NCBI GenBank assembly: GCA_030152275.1
Contig: JASLHF010000094.1
Location: forward strand, 1-12,937
Direction: 5' to 3'
DNA length: 12,937 nucleotides
DNA from: Acinetobacter sp.
GTDB taxonomy: Bacteria; Pseudomonadota; Gammaproteobacteria; Pseudomonadales; Moraxellaceae
Shown: in pieces, positions 1-7,201 of the stretch
Layout: the number at the start of each line of letters is the position of its first letter
Numbering within the stretch: the first letter of the stretch is position 1
Program-made: the position numbers and the translations under genes
The notes under the pieces: model-generated
What the model was told of the DNA's origin: nothing
What the model saw: the letters and a program-made list of their open reading frames with translations, nothing else
Databases searched by the model: none

Positions 1-578
1 GCCAGATTGCAGCTGTCATGGCTGAACCATTGGCCAGCCTGCTGAATGGCTAAATACAGCTCCGCTGTTAGGCGGATACGGTCAAATTGCGCTAATCCAA
101 GCTCAGTCAAGGAAGTGACCGCCTGATCAATATTCTCTTTAGGCACCGGCAGCGCATTTAATCCCACTCCAACCACGGCCTGATGCGCATTTAAAGGTTC
201 AATTAAGATTCCGCCCCATTTACCTTGTGCGCTATAGAGGTCATTAGGCCATTTTACTTGCAGGTTTAATCCCTGCAGACTTGGCATTTGCAGAATATTT
301 AAAGCAATTTCCAGCGCTAAGCGGCCATCGATGGGTGTTTCTGTATTCAGCAGGGTGCTGAGATAAATATTGCCTTCGGGTGAAACCCATTCACGCTGGC
401 GCTGGCCGCGGCCCTGGGTTTGACGCAAGCTGGTGACTAAAATCTGTTCTACGCCTTTAAGGGCAATTTCACGCACATCATCATTGGTTGATGCGGTAAC
501 CGGTTTAAGCAGCAGTACCTGAGGAAGCTGGCCAGCTTCAGTCAGCATGTGCTGCAAGAGGCGAGTCTCTGAATCCAT
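1..578 (-). CDS. birA: Biotin--protein ligase (partial, C-terminus off window)
   Basis: This cytoplasmic enzyme activates biotin with ATP to biotinoyl-AMP and transfers it to a lysine of acetyl-CoA carboxylase's biotin carrier protein. I translated it by hand from the ATG at 578-576; 192 codons are visible and the C-terminal domain lies beyond position 1. Seen motifs are STND (residues 30-33), the biotin/AMP loop GRGQRQREW (56-64), KWPND (109-113), KWGGILIE (120-127) and GVGLN (137-141). STND lies only about 30 residues from the start, so there is no N-terminal winged helix as in E. coli BirA. I infer a class I ligase that does not repress biotin genes. The loop differs from E. coli GRGRRGRKW, with Gln at the position of Arg118. 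No good Shine-Dalgarno site precedes the ATG; an in-frame TTG lies seven codons upstream and a stop follows soon beyond it. Identity is very likely. Confidence 0.93.
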   Translation of the reverse strand, partial: MDSETRLLQHMLTEAGQLPQVLLLKPVTASTNDDVREIALKGVEQILVTSLRQTQGRGQRQREWVSPEGNIYLSTLLNTETPIDGRLALEIALNILQMPSLQGLNLQVKWPNDLYSAQGKWGGILIEPLNAHQAVVGVGLNALPVPKENIDQAVTSLTELGLAQFDRIRLTAELYLAIQQAGQWFSHDSCNL

Positions 579-911
579 TTGAATTTGAGAGGTTTGCAAA
601 ATAAGATGGTGCAGTTAAGCATAAATTGGCCAAGCGCTGCAAATGCTGTCTATGCGAAGGCCAGACCTCACAGGCTCTGTTTACGCCATACAGTACGGGA
701 AGCGGTTTTATGCTGCCTTAGAGCGGTATTTCTCGTTAAGCATTTTCGCACTGCGTATTTTATCGCAAACTATTACTTAGAGAATGAAAGAGGGCGAAGC
801 TATCTATTTATTTAATTTTTTCCAAAATAGACGCACCAGATTTTAATCTAGCGTGAATAATTTTGTAGAATAGCGCGGCGCGAAATGTGCGAAAAGTAGA
901 GGAAAAGATAT
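579..911. other. Divergent intergenic region birA / TSUP gene
   Basis: This 333-nt gap separates the minus-strand birA from the plus-strand transporter and should hold both promoters. For the plus strand, a TAGAAT -10-like box at 866-871 lies about 40 nt before the transporter ATG. For the minus strand, an extended -10-like TGCGATAAA (plus positions 759-767) is possible for birA but would give a leader of about 180 nt. A plus-strand open frame at 579-815 has no visible ribosome site and its translation resembles no family I know, so I do not call it a gene. I see no tRNA, terminator or repeat here. Confidence 0.6.
842..871 (+). promoter_or_regulatory. Tentative promoter of the TSUP gene
   Basis: A -10-like TAGAAT at 866-871 has a weak -35 partner, TTTAAT at 842-847, with an 18-bp spacer. 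The start site would fall near 878, giving a leader of about 34 nt that contains the AGAGG ribosome site at 898-902. The -35 box is poor, so this is only a candidate. Confidence 0.3.
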
Positions 912-1721
912 ATGGAATTGATGATTTATTTGGCCATTGGCGCAGTTGCCGGTTTTGCCGCTGGGCTGTTTGGGGTTGGCGGCGGCCTGATTATTGTACC
1001 GATTCTGTATGTTGTATTTACTCAAATGAATTATGATCCGGCTGTCATTATGCACATGGCCATCGGTACCTCTTTGGCAACTATTATTGTGACATCATTT
1101 AGTTCAGTGTCCGCACATCATAAAAAAGGCGCGGTGATGTGGCAGGTGTTTCGCAATTTGGCGCCGGGGTTGGTGGCTGGCTCTTTCCTTGGCGCAGGCA
1201 TCGCGGATTATCTGTCTGGGCAGGGGCTGCAGCTGCTGATCGGATTTTTTGCCCTTTGGGTGGCGGTTAAAATGTTTCGAGGCGCATCGGTTCCGGTGGA
1301 TACCCGCCGTCAGCTGCCGTCAGCATCAAAACAGCTTGCAGCCGGCGGCGGCATCGGTATTGCGTCCGCTATTTTTGGTATTGGCGGCGGCAGTTTAACA
1401 GTGCCTTATCTGAACCGGAATGGTGTAGTTATGCAAAAAGCGGTGGCGACTTCGGCGGCATGCGGTTTGCCGATTGCAGTTGCCGGTGCGCTGGGCTTTA
1501 TGTGGTTTGGCCGCAATGCTGCCGTTGATGTGCCGAATGCAATTGGTTATGTGCATATTTATGCCTTTCTCGGCATCAGTGTTATGAGTTTTATCACTGC
1601 TAAGTTGGGCGCCAAAGTAGCGCACAGGCTGTCGCCAGCTATGCTGAAAAAATGTTTTGCCGGACTGTTGACCTGTGTCGGCAGTTATTTTGTATTTCAG
1701 GGCATTTATCAGCTTTTCTAA
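912..1721 (+). CDS. TSUP (TauE/SafE, DUF81) family membrane transporter
   Basis: This is a 269-residue integral inner-membrane protein of the sulfite exporter TauE/SafE family. Members move small anions or sulfur compounds, such as sulfite or sulfoacetate, across the membrane; the substrate here cannot be read from sequence. It shows the family's internal duplication: GLFGVGGGLIIVP at about residues 18-30 recurs as IFGIGGGSLTVP at about 154-165. Each is followed by a second conserved helix, HMAIGTSLATI (48-58) and KAVATSAACGL (176-186). Hydrophobic stretches fit about eight membrane segments, and the length is normal for the family. The start is supported by AGAGG at 898-902, nine nt before the ATG. 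It reads towards gntR but is separated by a long gap containing a promoter and operator, so co-transcription is uncertain. No sulfur-metabolism gene is adjacent to hint at the substrate. Confidence 0.9.
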   Translation: MELMIYLAIGAVAGFAAGLFGVGGGLIIVPILYVVFTQMNYDPAVIMHMAIGTSLATIIVTSFSSVSAHHKKGAVMWQVFRNLAPGLVAGSFLGAGIADYLSGQGLQLLIGFFALWVAVKMFRGASVPVDTRRQLPSASKQLAAGGGIGIASAIFGIGGGSLTVPYLNRNGVVMQKAVATSAACGLPIAVAGALGFMWFGRNAAVDVPNAIGYVHIYAFLGISVMSFITAKLGAKVAHRLSPAMLKKCFAGLLTCVGSYFVFQGIYQLF

Positions 1722-1770
1722 GGCTTGTACCTTGCTCCATTTGTTTCTCAATTGGCTGAACAGACATCAG

Positions 1771-1783
1771 ATTGTCTGACAAT
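1771..1783. promoter_or_regulatory. Candidate GntR operator (13-bp palindrome)
   Basis: ATTGTCTGACAAT is a perfect inverted repeat: arms ATTGTC and GACAAT around a single T. It has the general form of FadR/FCD-subfamily GntR operators, which carry short TGT..ACA-like half sites. It lies about 90 nt before the gntR start and overlaps the candidate -35 box. Autoregulation by the following gene is inferred. A further outer pair, GACAT (1763-1767) and ATGTC (1782-1786), extends the symmetry in an overlapping register. Confidence 0.55.
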
Positions 1784-1803
1784 GTCATATGCGCATGCAT
1801 AAA
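1776..1803 (+). promoter_or_regulatory. Candidate promoter of the gntR-smc-zipA cluster
   Basis: CTGACA at 1776-1781 (5 of 6 to TTGACA) and CATAAA at 1798-1803 (4 of 6 to TATAAT) are separated by 16 bp. The -35 box overlaps the right half of the 1771-1783 palindrome, so a protein bound there would block RNA polymerase. The start site would be near 1810, some 65 nt before the gntR ATG. This is a motif match by eye only. Confidence 0.4.
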
Positions 1804-1874
1804 AAACCGTTTAAATAAGTGCAGATTCATAGAAATTGAACCCTTGCATAGATAAAAACAAAGACGGAAACAGC

Positions 1875-2570
1875 ATGCAGCCACAAGAAGCAGACAGCTT
1901 GTCAGAACAAATCGCCCAGCATATCAGCGAGCAGATTATTCGCGGTGAACTGGTGGAGGGCGAACGGATTCAGGAATTGCGCATCGCCTCTGAACTGGAT
2001 GTCAGCCGCGGTTCCGTGCGTGAAGCCTTGCTTATTTTAGAACGCACGCAGCTGATTGAGATCTTTCCGCGCCGCGGGGCGATTGTGTCAGAAATGTCGG
2101 CGCTGCAGGTGCGGTCTTTGTTTGAAATGGCTTCTTTGCTGCTGGGGCAGATTGTGCACCGTATGGCGGAAACGTGGCGCAGCCATGAAGCAGAACGCAT
2201 TCAGCTATTATTAGAACAATTAGATGCAGAAACCCGCCATGGCAATACCGAAAAGTTTTATGATTTGATTTTTCAAAGTTTGGCGCGCCAGCATGACATG
2301 GTCGGCAATCCCTATCTGATGCGCTATTATCAGGAGCTTCTGCCATCACTGCGCCGCAGCTACTTTTTGACTTTAAATATTTCACGCCGTGAACTGCAGG
2401 AATCATTTGATCTGTTTAAGCTGGTCTGCGATGCGGTTTTGATTCGAAAGTCACAGCAGGCAGCGATATTTATGGAAGATTTTTGTCGACACTTGCGCAA
2501 CCTTGTGTTGGAATCTCTGACTCGGATGAAACAAATCGAACTAGCGTGGGCTCGGCGCTCACGGCGTTAA
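1875..2570 (+). CDS. GntR family transcriptional regulator, FadR/FCD subfamily
   Basis: This is a cytoplasmic DNA-binding regulator, 231 residues from the ATG at 1875. An upstream TTG at 1836 would add 13 residues, but the ATG has a GGA at 1866-1868 and fits the family N-terminus better. A winged helix-turn-helix fills about residues 8-75, with the family pattern IIRGEL..G.RI.E..IASELDVSRGSVREAL..LE. An all-helical FCD effector domain follows at about 90-220. FCD domains usually bind a metal through an Asp and three His. Here the DxxFH motif reads DLIFQ (130-134) and a later His position is Phe (about 178), while His206 remains, so metal binding looks impaired and the ligand is unknown. The gene ends 10 nt before smc, and the same order (GntR gene, smc, zipA, lig) is known in Pseudomonas. 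A palindrome upstream suggests autoregulation. Confidence 0.9.
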   Translation: MQPQEADSLSEQIAQHISEQIIRGELVEGERIQELRIASELDVSRGSVREALLILERTQLIEIFPRRGAIVSEMSALQVRSLFEMASLLLGQIVHRMAETWRSHEAERIQLLLEQLDAETRHGNTEKFYDLIFQSLARQHDMVGNPYLMRYYQELLPSLRRSYFLTLNISRRELQESFDLFKLVCDAVLIRKSQQAAIFMEDFCRHLRNLVLESLTRMKQIELAWARRSRR

Positions 2571-2580
2571 TCAGGACACT

Positions 2581-5500
2581 ATGCGTTTAAGCAGTTTAAA
2601 AATTTCCGGCTTTAAATCTTTTGCCGACAGCACAACTTTACAATTCAGAGACAGCCGCACTGCAGTCGTTGGCCCCAATGGATGCGGTAAATCCAATGTC
2701 ATTGATGCGATCCGCTGGGTCATGGGCGAATCCAGCGCGCGCCAGCTGCGCGGCGGCAGCATGCAGGACGTTATTTTTACCGGCACCGCTAAACGCAAGC
2801 CAGTCGGTATGGCCAGCGTTGAACTGCGTTTTGAAAATACCTACGGCAAACTGGGCGGCGCCTATAATGCTTACAGCGAATTGGCGGTGCGCCGTCAGGT
2901 CAGCCGTGACGGGAAGTCAGAATATTTTCTCAATGGCACCAAATGCCGGCGCCGCGATATTACTGATATTTTCTTAGGCACTGGCCTCGGCCCGCGTTCT
3001 TATTCAATTATTGAACAAGGCATGATTAACCGCTTGGTGGACGCCAAACCGGAAGAAATGCGGGTATTTATTGAAGAAGCCGCCGGCGTATCGCGCTATC
3101 AGGCGCGGCGGCGTGAAACCAATCAGCATTTAGAACATACTGCGCAGAATTTATCGCGTTTGGAAGATATTGCATCTGAGCTTAAATCGCAGCTGAAAAC
3201 CTTAAAGCGCCAGTCAGAAACGGCAGTGCAGTATAAGGAACTGGAAACACAGATCCGCACCATTAAAATTGAAGTGCTGTCATTTCAATGTGAGCAAAGC
3301 AGCCGCTTGCAGCAGGAATATACGCTTGAGATGGATACGCTGGGCGAAAGCTTTAAGCTGGTGCGCTCAGAGCTGAATACGCTGGAGCATGATTTAGGTT
3401 CAACCAGTGAGCTGTTTCAGCGCCTGATTCAGCAGTCCACACCTTTGCAAAATGAATGGCAGCAGGCTGAAAAAAAACTGGCCGAATTGAAAATGACGCT
3501 GGAACAGAAGCAGGCGCTGTATTCGCAAAATTCAGAAAGTTTGGTGCAGCTGGAACAGCAGAAATTTCAAAGCAAAGAGCGCCTGCAGCTGATAGAGCTG
3601 CAGCTGGAAACGCTGATGCAGCAGCAGGATGACTTTGAACAGCAGCTAAAACAGCAGGAAAGCCAAAGCCAAGAGCGTGTTGCCGGTTTTAGTGATTTAA
3701 AAGCGCAGCAGTCGGCAGCGCAGCAGCAGTATGAACAGGTGAAAGCGCAGGTCGAAAAACAGCAGCAGCAAAAACTGCAGATGCTGGCGCAGAGCGAACA
3801 GCTGGCCAAAAATATCGGCCGCTTAGAACAGCAAAAAGAAACGCTTAAACAGCAGTCCGCACAGATTTTAAATCATGCGCAGCGGGATGAATTGGAGCAG
3901 CTTGAACAGCTGAAAGCGCAGCTGCAGCAAATTTGCACGGAAAAAGAACAGAAGCTTGCTGATTTAAAACAGCAGCTGGAAGCGCTGAATGAGCAGCAGG
4001 GGCAGCAAAAATCTGCCTTGCAGGAATTAAAATCTGAAATTCAAGTGCTGCAGTCTGAGCAAAAGCATTTAAATCAGCTGCTGATTAAGGCCAGCCCGAA
4101 AGTTCAAACAAATTCAGTGCAGCTGATGCAGGCGCTTAAGCTGTCCGCACAGGGTAAAGTCCAAGCCGCATTAATAGAAAAATATTTAGCCAAGTGGCTG
4201 CATGCGCAAGTTTTAGGCCAAGCCGATGAATTTCAAGACAGTGTTGCGCGTCAGCTAAAAACACCATCGCAAGCGGAAAAAATTGCTTTGCCTAAGCTGG
4301 CCTGTTTGGCAGACTGGATTGACACACCGCAGTCTTCACTTTGGCTGCAGACCGCAGTTGCCGAAAGTTTGCAGCAGGCATTGCCGTATCAGGCGCAGCT
4401 GCAGGCAGGACAGTCCATTTTGACGCTGGACGGCTATCAGGTTGGAGCCGATTGGGTCATTGGCCTGCATTATGATGAAGCCAGTCAAGCCGGTCAGGGC
4501 GCGCTGAGCCACCGCATCCGGCTGGACGAAATTGAACAGCAGCTGGCTGAAAAATTGCCGGCATTTGCTTTAGCAGAGCAAGCTCTGCCTGCACTGCTGG
4601 AACAGCAAAAAGAGCTGCAAAAAACATATCAGGCAGACAGTGATACGCTGAAAAATCTGCAAAAAGAACAGCAGCAGGCGGATGTGGCTCTAGCCAAAAT
4701 ACAAAGCGCAGCGCAAGCCTTTGCTGTGCAAAAGCAGCAATTGACGGATCAGCTGCTGCAAGTCGAAGCGCAGCTGGAAGAAGACGCGATGCAGAAAGAT
4801 GATTTGGAAATTGATCTGCATGCGCTGAATATGAAGCTGGAACAGGCGCTGCCGAATTATCAAACGCTGCAGTATCAGGCTGAAACGCTGACAGGACAGC
4901 TGGATGAGTCGCAGCAGGTGTCCCAGCAGGCGCAGCAGGAGTTAGAGCTGATCCGCAGGCAGGCGCTGCAGGGCAAGCAGCAGATTGAACTGTTGGAAAA
5001 AGATGCAGTATTTTTAAAAGCCCAGCGACAGCAGATCGCTGTGCAAATGGAACAGGCGAAAAAGTTTGTTGACCCGATGCAGCAGGAGCTTCCAGGCCTG
5101 CAGGCGCAGCATGCTGCCCAGTCTGAAGTGGCGGAAAAGCTGCAAAAGAAATGGACAGAGTGGCAGCTGGAACTCAACAGCATACAGGCCAAGCAAAAAG
5201 AATTGACCGAACTGCGCCACAGCCACCAGCTTCAGGACGAAAAACTGCGCACAGCGCTGGAACAAAAGCGCTTAGCTTGGCAGGCCGCGCAGTCCGATCT
5301 GCAGCATTACAGTGAACAGCTGAAAGAACTTAACAGCGAGCCGCTGACAGGGTTAAATATCGATGTGGCGGCGCATCAGCAAAAGCTTGAAAAAGCGCAG
5401 CAGCAGTTTGACAAACTTGGCGCAGTCAATTTAGCCGCTTCGGCCGAATATGAAGAAGTCGCCAAGCGCTATGAAGAACTGAGCCATCAGATCGAAGATT

Positions 5501-6033
5501 TGGAAAAAACCGTTGACCAGCTGCAAAGCGCGATGAAAAGCATCGATCAGGAAACCCGCAAGCTGTTCATGAGTACTTTTGATCAGGTCAATGCAGAACT
5601 GCAGGAACTATTTCCTAAAGTATTTAATGGCGGTGAGGCCAGCTTAAGCCTTGAAGACGGCTGGCAGTCCGGGGTAAAACTGATGGCCCGTCCGCCCGGC
5701 AAGCGCAACAGCTCATTGGCATTGTTATCAGGCGGTGAAAAGGCGTTGACGGCATTGGCATTGGTCTTTGCCATTTTTCGTTTAAATCCTGCACCGTTCT
5801 GTGTGCTGGATGAAGTAGATGCGCCTCTAGATGATGCGAATGTGGGAAGATTTTGTAATTTGGTAAAAGAGCTTTCTGAACAGGTGCAATTCATTTACAT
5901 TACACATAATAAACTGGCGATGACCATGGCGACTGACTTGCTTGGTGTGACCATGCCGGAACCGGGAACCTCAAAATTAGTGACTGTGAATTTAGAACAG
6001 GCAAAAGAATACGGTTTAGCTGCGGAGTCATAA
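2581..6033 (+). CDS. smc: Chromosome partition ATPase SMC
   Basis: SMC dimers work with ScpA and ScpB to compact and segregate the chromosome by ATP-driven loop extrusion. The 1150-residue protein is complete and close to the usual length of about 1150-1190. An N-terminal ABC head half carries Walker A GPNGCGKS (31-38). Two long coiled coils (about 170-500 and 650-1000) flank a hinge at about 503-650. The C-terminal head half carries the signature LSGGEK (1049-1054), Walker B FCVLDE (1073-1078, Asp1077 and Glu1078) and the D-loop around Asp1080. The coils are strikingly rich in glutamine, written mostly as CAG. The hinge lacks the GVHG-type motif of Bacillus SMC but keeps a gammaproteobacterial-looking LDGYQVGADW stretch (616-625). 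AGGA at 2573-2576 supports the ATG, 10 nt after the gntR stop, so translation is probably coupled. scpA and scpB are not in the window. Confidence 0.97.
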   Translation: MRLSSLKISGFKSFADSTTLQFRDSRTAVVGPNGCGKSNVIDAIRWVMGESSARQLRGGSMQDVIFTGTAKRKPVGMASVELRFENTYGKLGGAYNAYSELAVRRQVSRDGKSEYFLNGTKCRRRDITDIFLGTGLGPRSYSIIEQGMINRLVDAKPEEMRVFIEEAAGVSRYQARRRETNQHLEHTAQNLSRLEDIASELKSQLKTLKRQSETAVQYKELETQIRTIKIEVLSFQCEQSSRLQQEYTLEMDTLGESFKLVRSELNTLEHDLGSTSELFQRLIQQSTPLQNEWQQAEKKLAELKMTLEQKQALYSQNSESLVQLEQQKFQSKERLQLIELQLETLMQQQDDFEQQLKQQESQSQERVAGFSDLKAQQSAAQQQYEQVKAQVEKQQQQKLQMLAQSEQLAKNIGRLEQQKETLKQQSAQILNHAQRDELEQLEQLKAQLQQICTEKEQKLADLKQQLEALNEQQGQQKSALQELKSEIQVLQSEQKHLNQLLIKASPKVQTNSVQLMQALKLSAQGKVQAALIEKYLAKWLHAQVLGQADEFQDSVARQLKTPSQAEKIALPKLACLADWIDTPQSSLWLQTAVAESLQQALPYQAQLQAGQSILTLDGYQVGADWVIGLHYDEASQAGQGALSHRIRLDEIEQQLAEKLPAFALAEQALPALLEQQKELQKTYQADSDTLKNLQKEQQQADVALAKIQSAAQAFAVQKQQLTDQLLQVEAQLEEDAMQKDDLEIDLHALNMKLEQALPNYQTLQYQAETLTGQLDESQQVSQQAQQELELIRRQALQGKQQIELLEKDAVFLKAQRQQIAVQMEQAKKFVDPMQQELPGLQAQHAAQSEVAEKLQKKWTEWQLELNSIQAKQKELTELRHSHQLQDEKLRTALEQKRLAWQAAQSDLQHYSEQLKELNSEPLTGLNIDVAAHQQKLEKAQQQFDKLGAVNLAASAEYEEVAKRYEELSHQIEDLEKTVDQLQSAMKSIDQETRKLFMSTFDQVNAELQELFPKVFNGGEASLSLEDGWQSGVKLMARPPGKRNSSLALLSGGEKALTALALVFAIFRLNPAPFCVLDEVDAPLDDANVGRFCNLVKELSEQVQFIYITHNKLAMTMATDLLGVTMPEPGTSKLVTVNLEQAKEYGLAAES

Positions 6034-6034
6034 C

Positions 6035-7108
6035 ATGGAAATCACTACAATCGTTGGGATTGTTGCTGCTGTAATTTTGATTTTGGTCGGTTTAAGGCTG
6101 GTGCTGAAAAAGCCGGCTGATACTGCGCCATCGCTGGATTCTGAACTGCATGTAGATCCGGACAGCCAGCAGCCGGTTATTCCGCGCCATGTCCGCAGTC
6201 AGCTCAGTGTGCCGGAAGCTGCTGAACGGGTCGAACCGACATTGACGCCAGCTAGCCCTTTGGACACTGCTGCACTTGACCCAGAAACGGCTAAGCCGGC
6301 ACTGGAAACTGCCCTGCATGATGCAGCAGATACAGGTATTAAAGAACCTGTTCAAGAGGCGGTGCAAGAACCGTCCGATGCAGCTGTAAAAGGCGCAATG
6401 TCTGACACAGCGCCAGAGGCTGAAGCAAAAACAGCGCAAGACACAGTTGAGGAAACTGCGGAAGCGTCTGTGCCAGTATCTGCAGCTGATGCGCCGGTTG
6501 AAGCCAGTCTGAATGCCGAAAAAATCGCAGACAGCGCTGCTGAAGAAAAAGCGGCGCAGGAATTAAGCTTAAATCAGATTGAAAAAGCGGAAATCAGCGA
6601 ATTTGAAGATGAAAGCAATATTTTAGATGCGCATCTGTATGAGCAAAAGTTGGTGGATGATGAAAGCGCGCTGGCGACGGCGGAAACCTATATTGCGCTG
6701 AATGTATATCCGGACAGCCGCGCGCTGTCAGGTGAAAAAACCCTGAAGGTGCTATTGAAATACGGCCTGCGTTTTGGCGAAATGGCCTGCTTCCACCGCT
6801 ACAGCGAAGACGGCAGCAAACTGCTGTTCTCTGTGCTGCAAATCAGCAATGACGGTGCTGCCGCTGGTTTTGATTTAGAAACGCTGTCTACCGAACAGGT
6901 GAAAGGCTTGGCCTTTTTCTTGGCTTTGCCGCACAGCGATGTACAAATTGCCTTTGACACGATGGACAGCGTGTCACGCTTAATTGCCCGTGAAATTGAA
7001 GGTACGGTGTACGATCAGAATAATCAGGAATTTACGCCGCAGCTGCGCGAGCATTGGCGCCATCAGGCGATTGATTACCGTCCGGGACAAGCGGCGGCGG
7101 AAGCTTAA
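6035..7108 (+). CDS. zipA: Cell division protein ZipA
   Basis: ZipA is an inner-membrane protein that binds the C-terminal tail of FtsZ and tethers the Z-ring to the membrane at septum formation. The 357-residue product has an N-terminal membrane anchor at about residues 6-24 with almost nothing outside it, then two lysines. A long low-complexity linker follows (about 28-205), rich in Ala, Glu and Asp, with Pro scattered. A globular FtsZ-binding domain (about 210-345) begins near TYIALNVYPDSRALSG and includes LLKYGLRFGEMACFHRY. The E. coli linker is Pro/Gln-rich, so this linker is more acidic and Ala-rich. The ATG lies 1 nt after the smc stop and is preceded by GGAG at 6024-6027 inside smc, so the two are almost certainly co-transcribed and translationally coupled. 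A terminator ends the unit at 7190. Confidence 0.95.
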   Translation: MEITTIVGIVAAVILILVGLRLVLKKPADTAPSLDSELHVDPDSQQPVIPRHVRSQLSVPEAAERVEPTLTPASPLDTAALDPETAKPALETALHDAADTGIKEPVQEAVQEPSDAAVKGAMSDTAPEAEAKTAQDTVEETAEASVPVSAADAPVEASLNAEKIADSAAEEKAAQELSLNQIEKAEISEFEDESNILDAHLYEQKLVDDESALATAETYIALNVYPDSRALSGEKTLKVLLKYGLRFGEMACFHRYSEDGSKLLFSVLQISNDGAAAGFDLETLSTEQVKGLAFFLALPHSDVQIAFDTMDSVSRLIAREIEGTVYDQNNQEFTPQLREHWRHQAIDYRPGQAAAEA

Positions 7109-7110
7109 GA

Positions 7111-7139
7111 TTGAAACTGGCGCTGGCGGTTTTTATAAT
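7111..7139 (+). promoter_or_regulatory. Strong candidate sigma-70 promoter for ligA
   Basis: TTGAAA at 7111-7116 and a perfect TATAAT at 7134-7139 are spaced exactly 17 bp apart, two bases after the zipA stop codon. Transcription should start near 7146. This is the best promoter match in the window and gives ligA a source of transcript independent of gntR-smc-zipA. The spacer and -10 box sit between the arms of a 9-bp inverted repeat (7116-7124 and 7140-7148). Confidence 0.7.
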
Positions 7140-7148
7140 AGCGCCAGT
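7116..7148. repeat. 9-bp inverted repeat enclosing the ligA -10 box
   Basis: ACTGGCGCT at 7116-7124 is perfectly complementary to AGCGCCAGT at 7140-7148, with a 15-nt loop containing TATAAT. In RNA read from upstream it would form a hairpin without a following U-run, so it is not a terminator itself. In DNA it could be a repressor site. Which of these applies, if either, is not shown by the sequence. Confidence 0.6.
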
Positions 7149-7166
7149 GTGGAAAAAGAATTTGAG

Positions 7167-7190
7167 GGGCGGACATAACCGCCCTTTTTT
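7167..7190 (+). terminator. Intrinsic terminator between zipA and ligA
   Basis: GGGCGG (7167-7172), loop ACATAA, CCGCCC (7179-7184), then six T (7185-7190). The stem is all G-C and the U-run is adjacent, so this is a textbook terminator. It ends the smc-zipA transcript but also lies downstream of the candidate ligA promoter, only 11 nt before the ligA ATG. It may therefore also act as an attenuator. Confidence 0.85.
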
Positions 7191-7201
7191 ATGGTGAATA
7201 T

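Noticed and set aside
579..815. Plus-strand 78-codon open frame between birA and the transporter gene
   Set aside because: It has no ribosome site, starts immediately beyond the birA start codon in the divergent promoter region, and its translation matches no family I recognise.
1836..1874. Longer gntR product from the TTG at 1836
   Set aside because: The extra 13 residues do not look like the family N-terminus, and the ATG at 1875 has a better-placed purine stretch.
3590..3640. CAG/CTG trinucleotide repeat tract as a microsatellite
   Set aside because: Only two to three identical units occur in a row and they follow coiled-coil codons, so it is not a true tandem repeat.
3567..3809. Antisense Cys/Ser-rich open frame inside smc (similar ones at 4875-5192 and 5014-5265)
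   Set aside because: Reverse reading of CAG/CTG-rich coiled-coil codons gives Cys, Ser and Leu runs. It is a composition artefact of a well-supported sense gene.
6984..7178. Plus-strand open frame spanning the zipA end and the intergenic terminator
   Set aside because: It is out of frame with zipA over conserved domain sequence and runs through the terminator hairpin, so it is a shadow.
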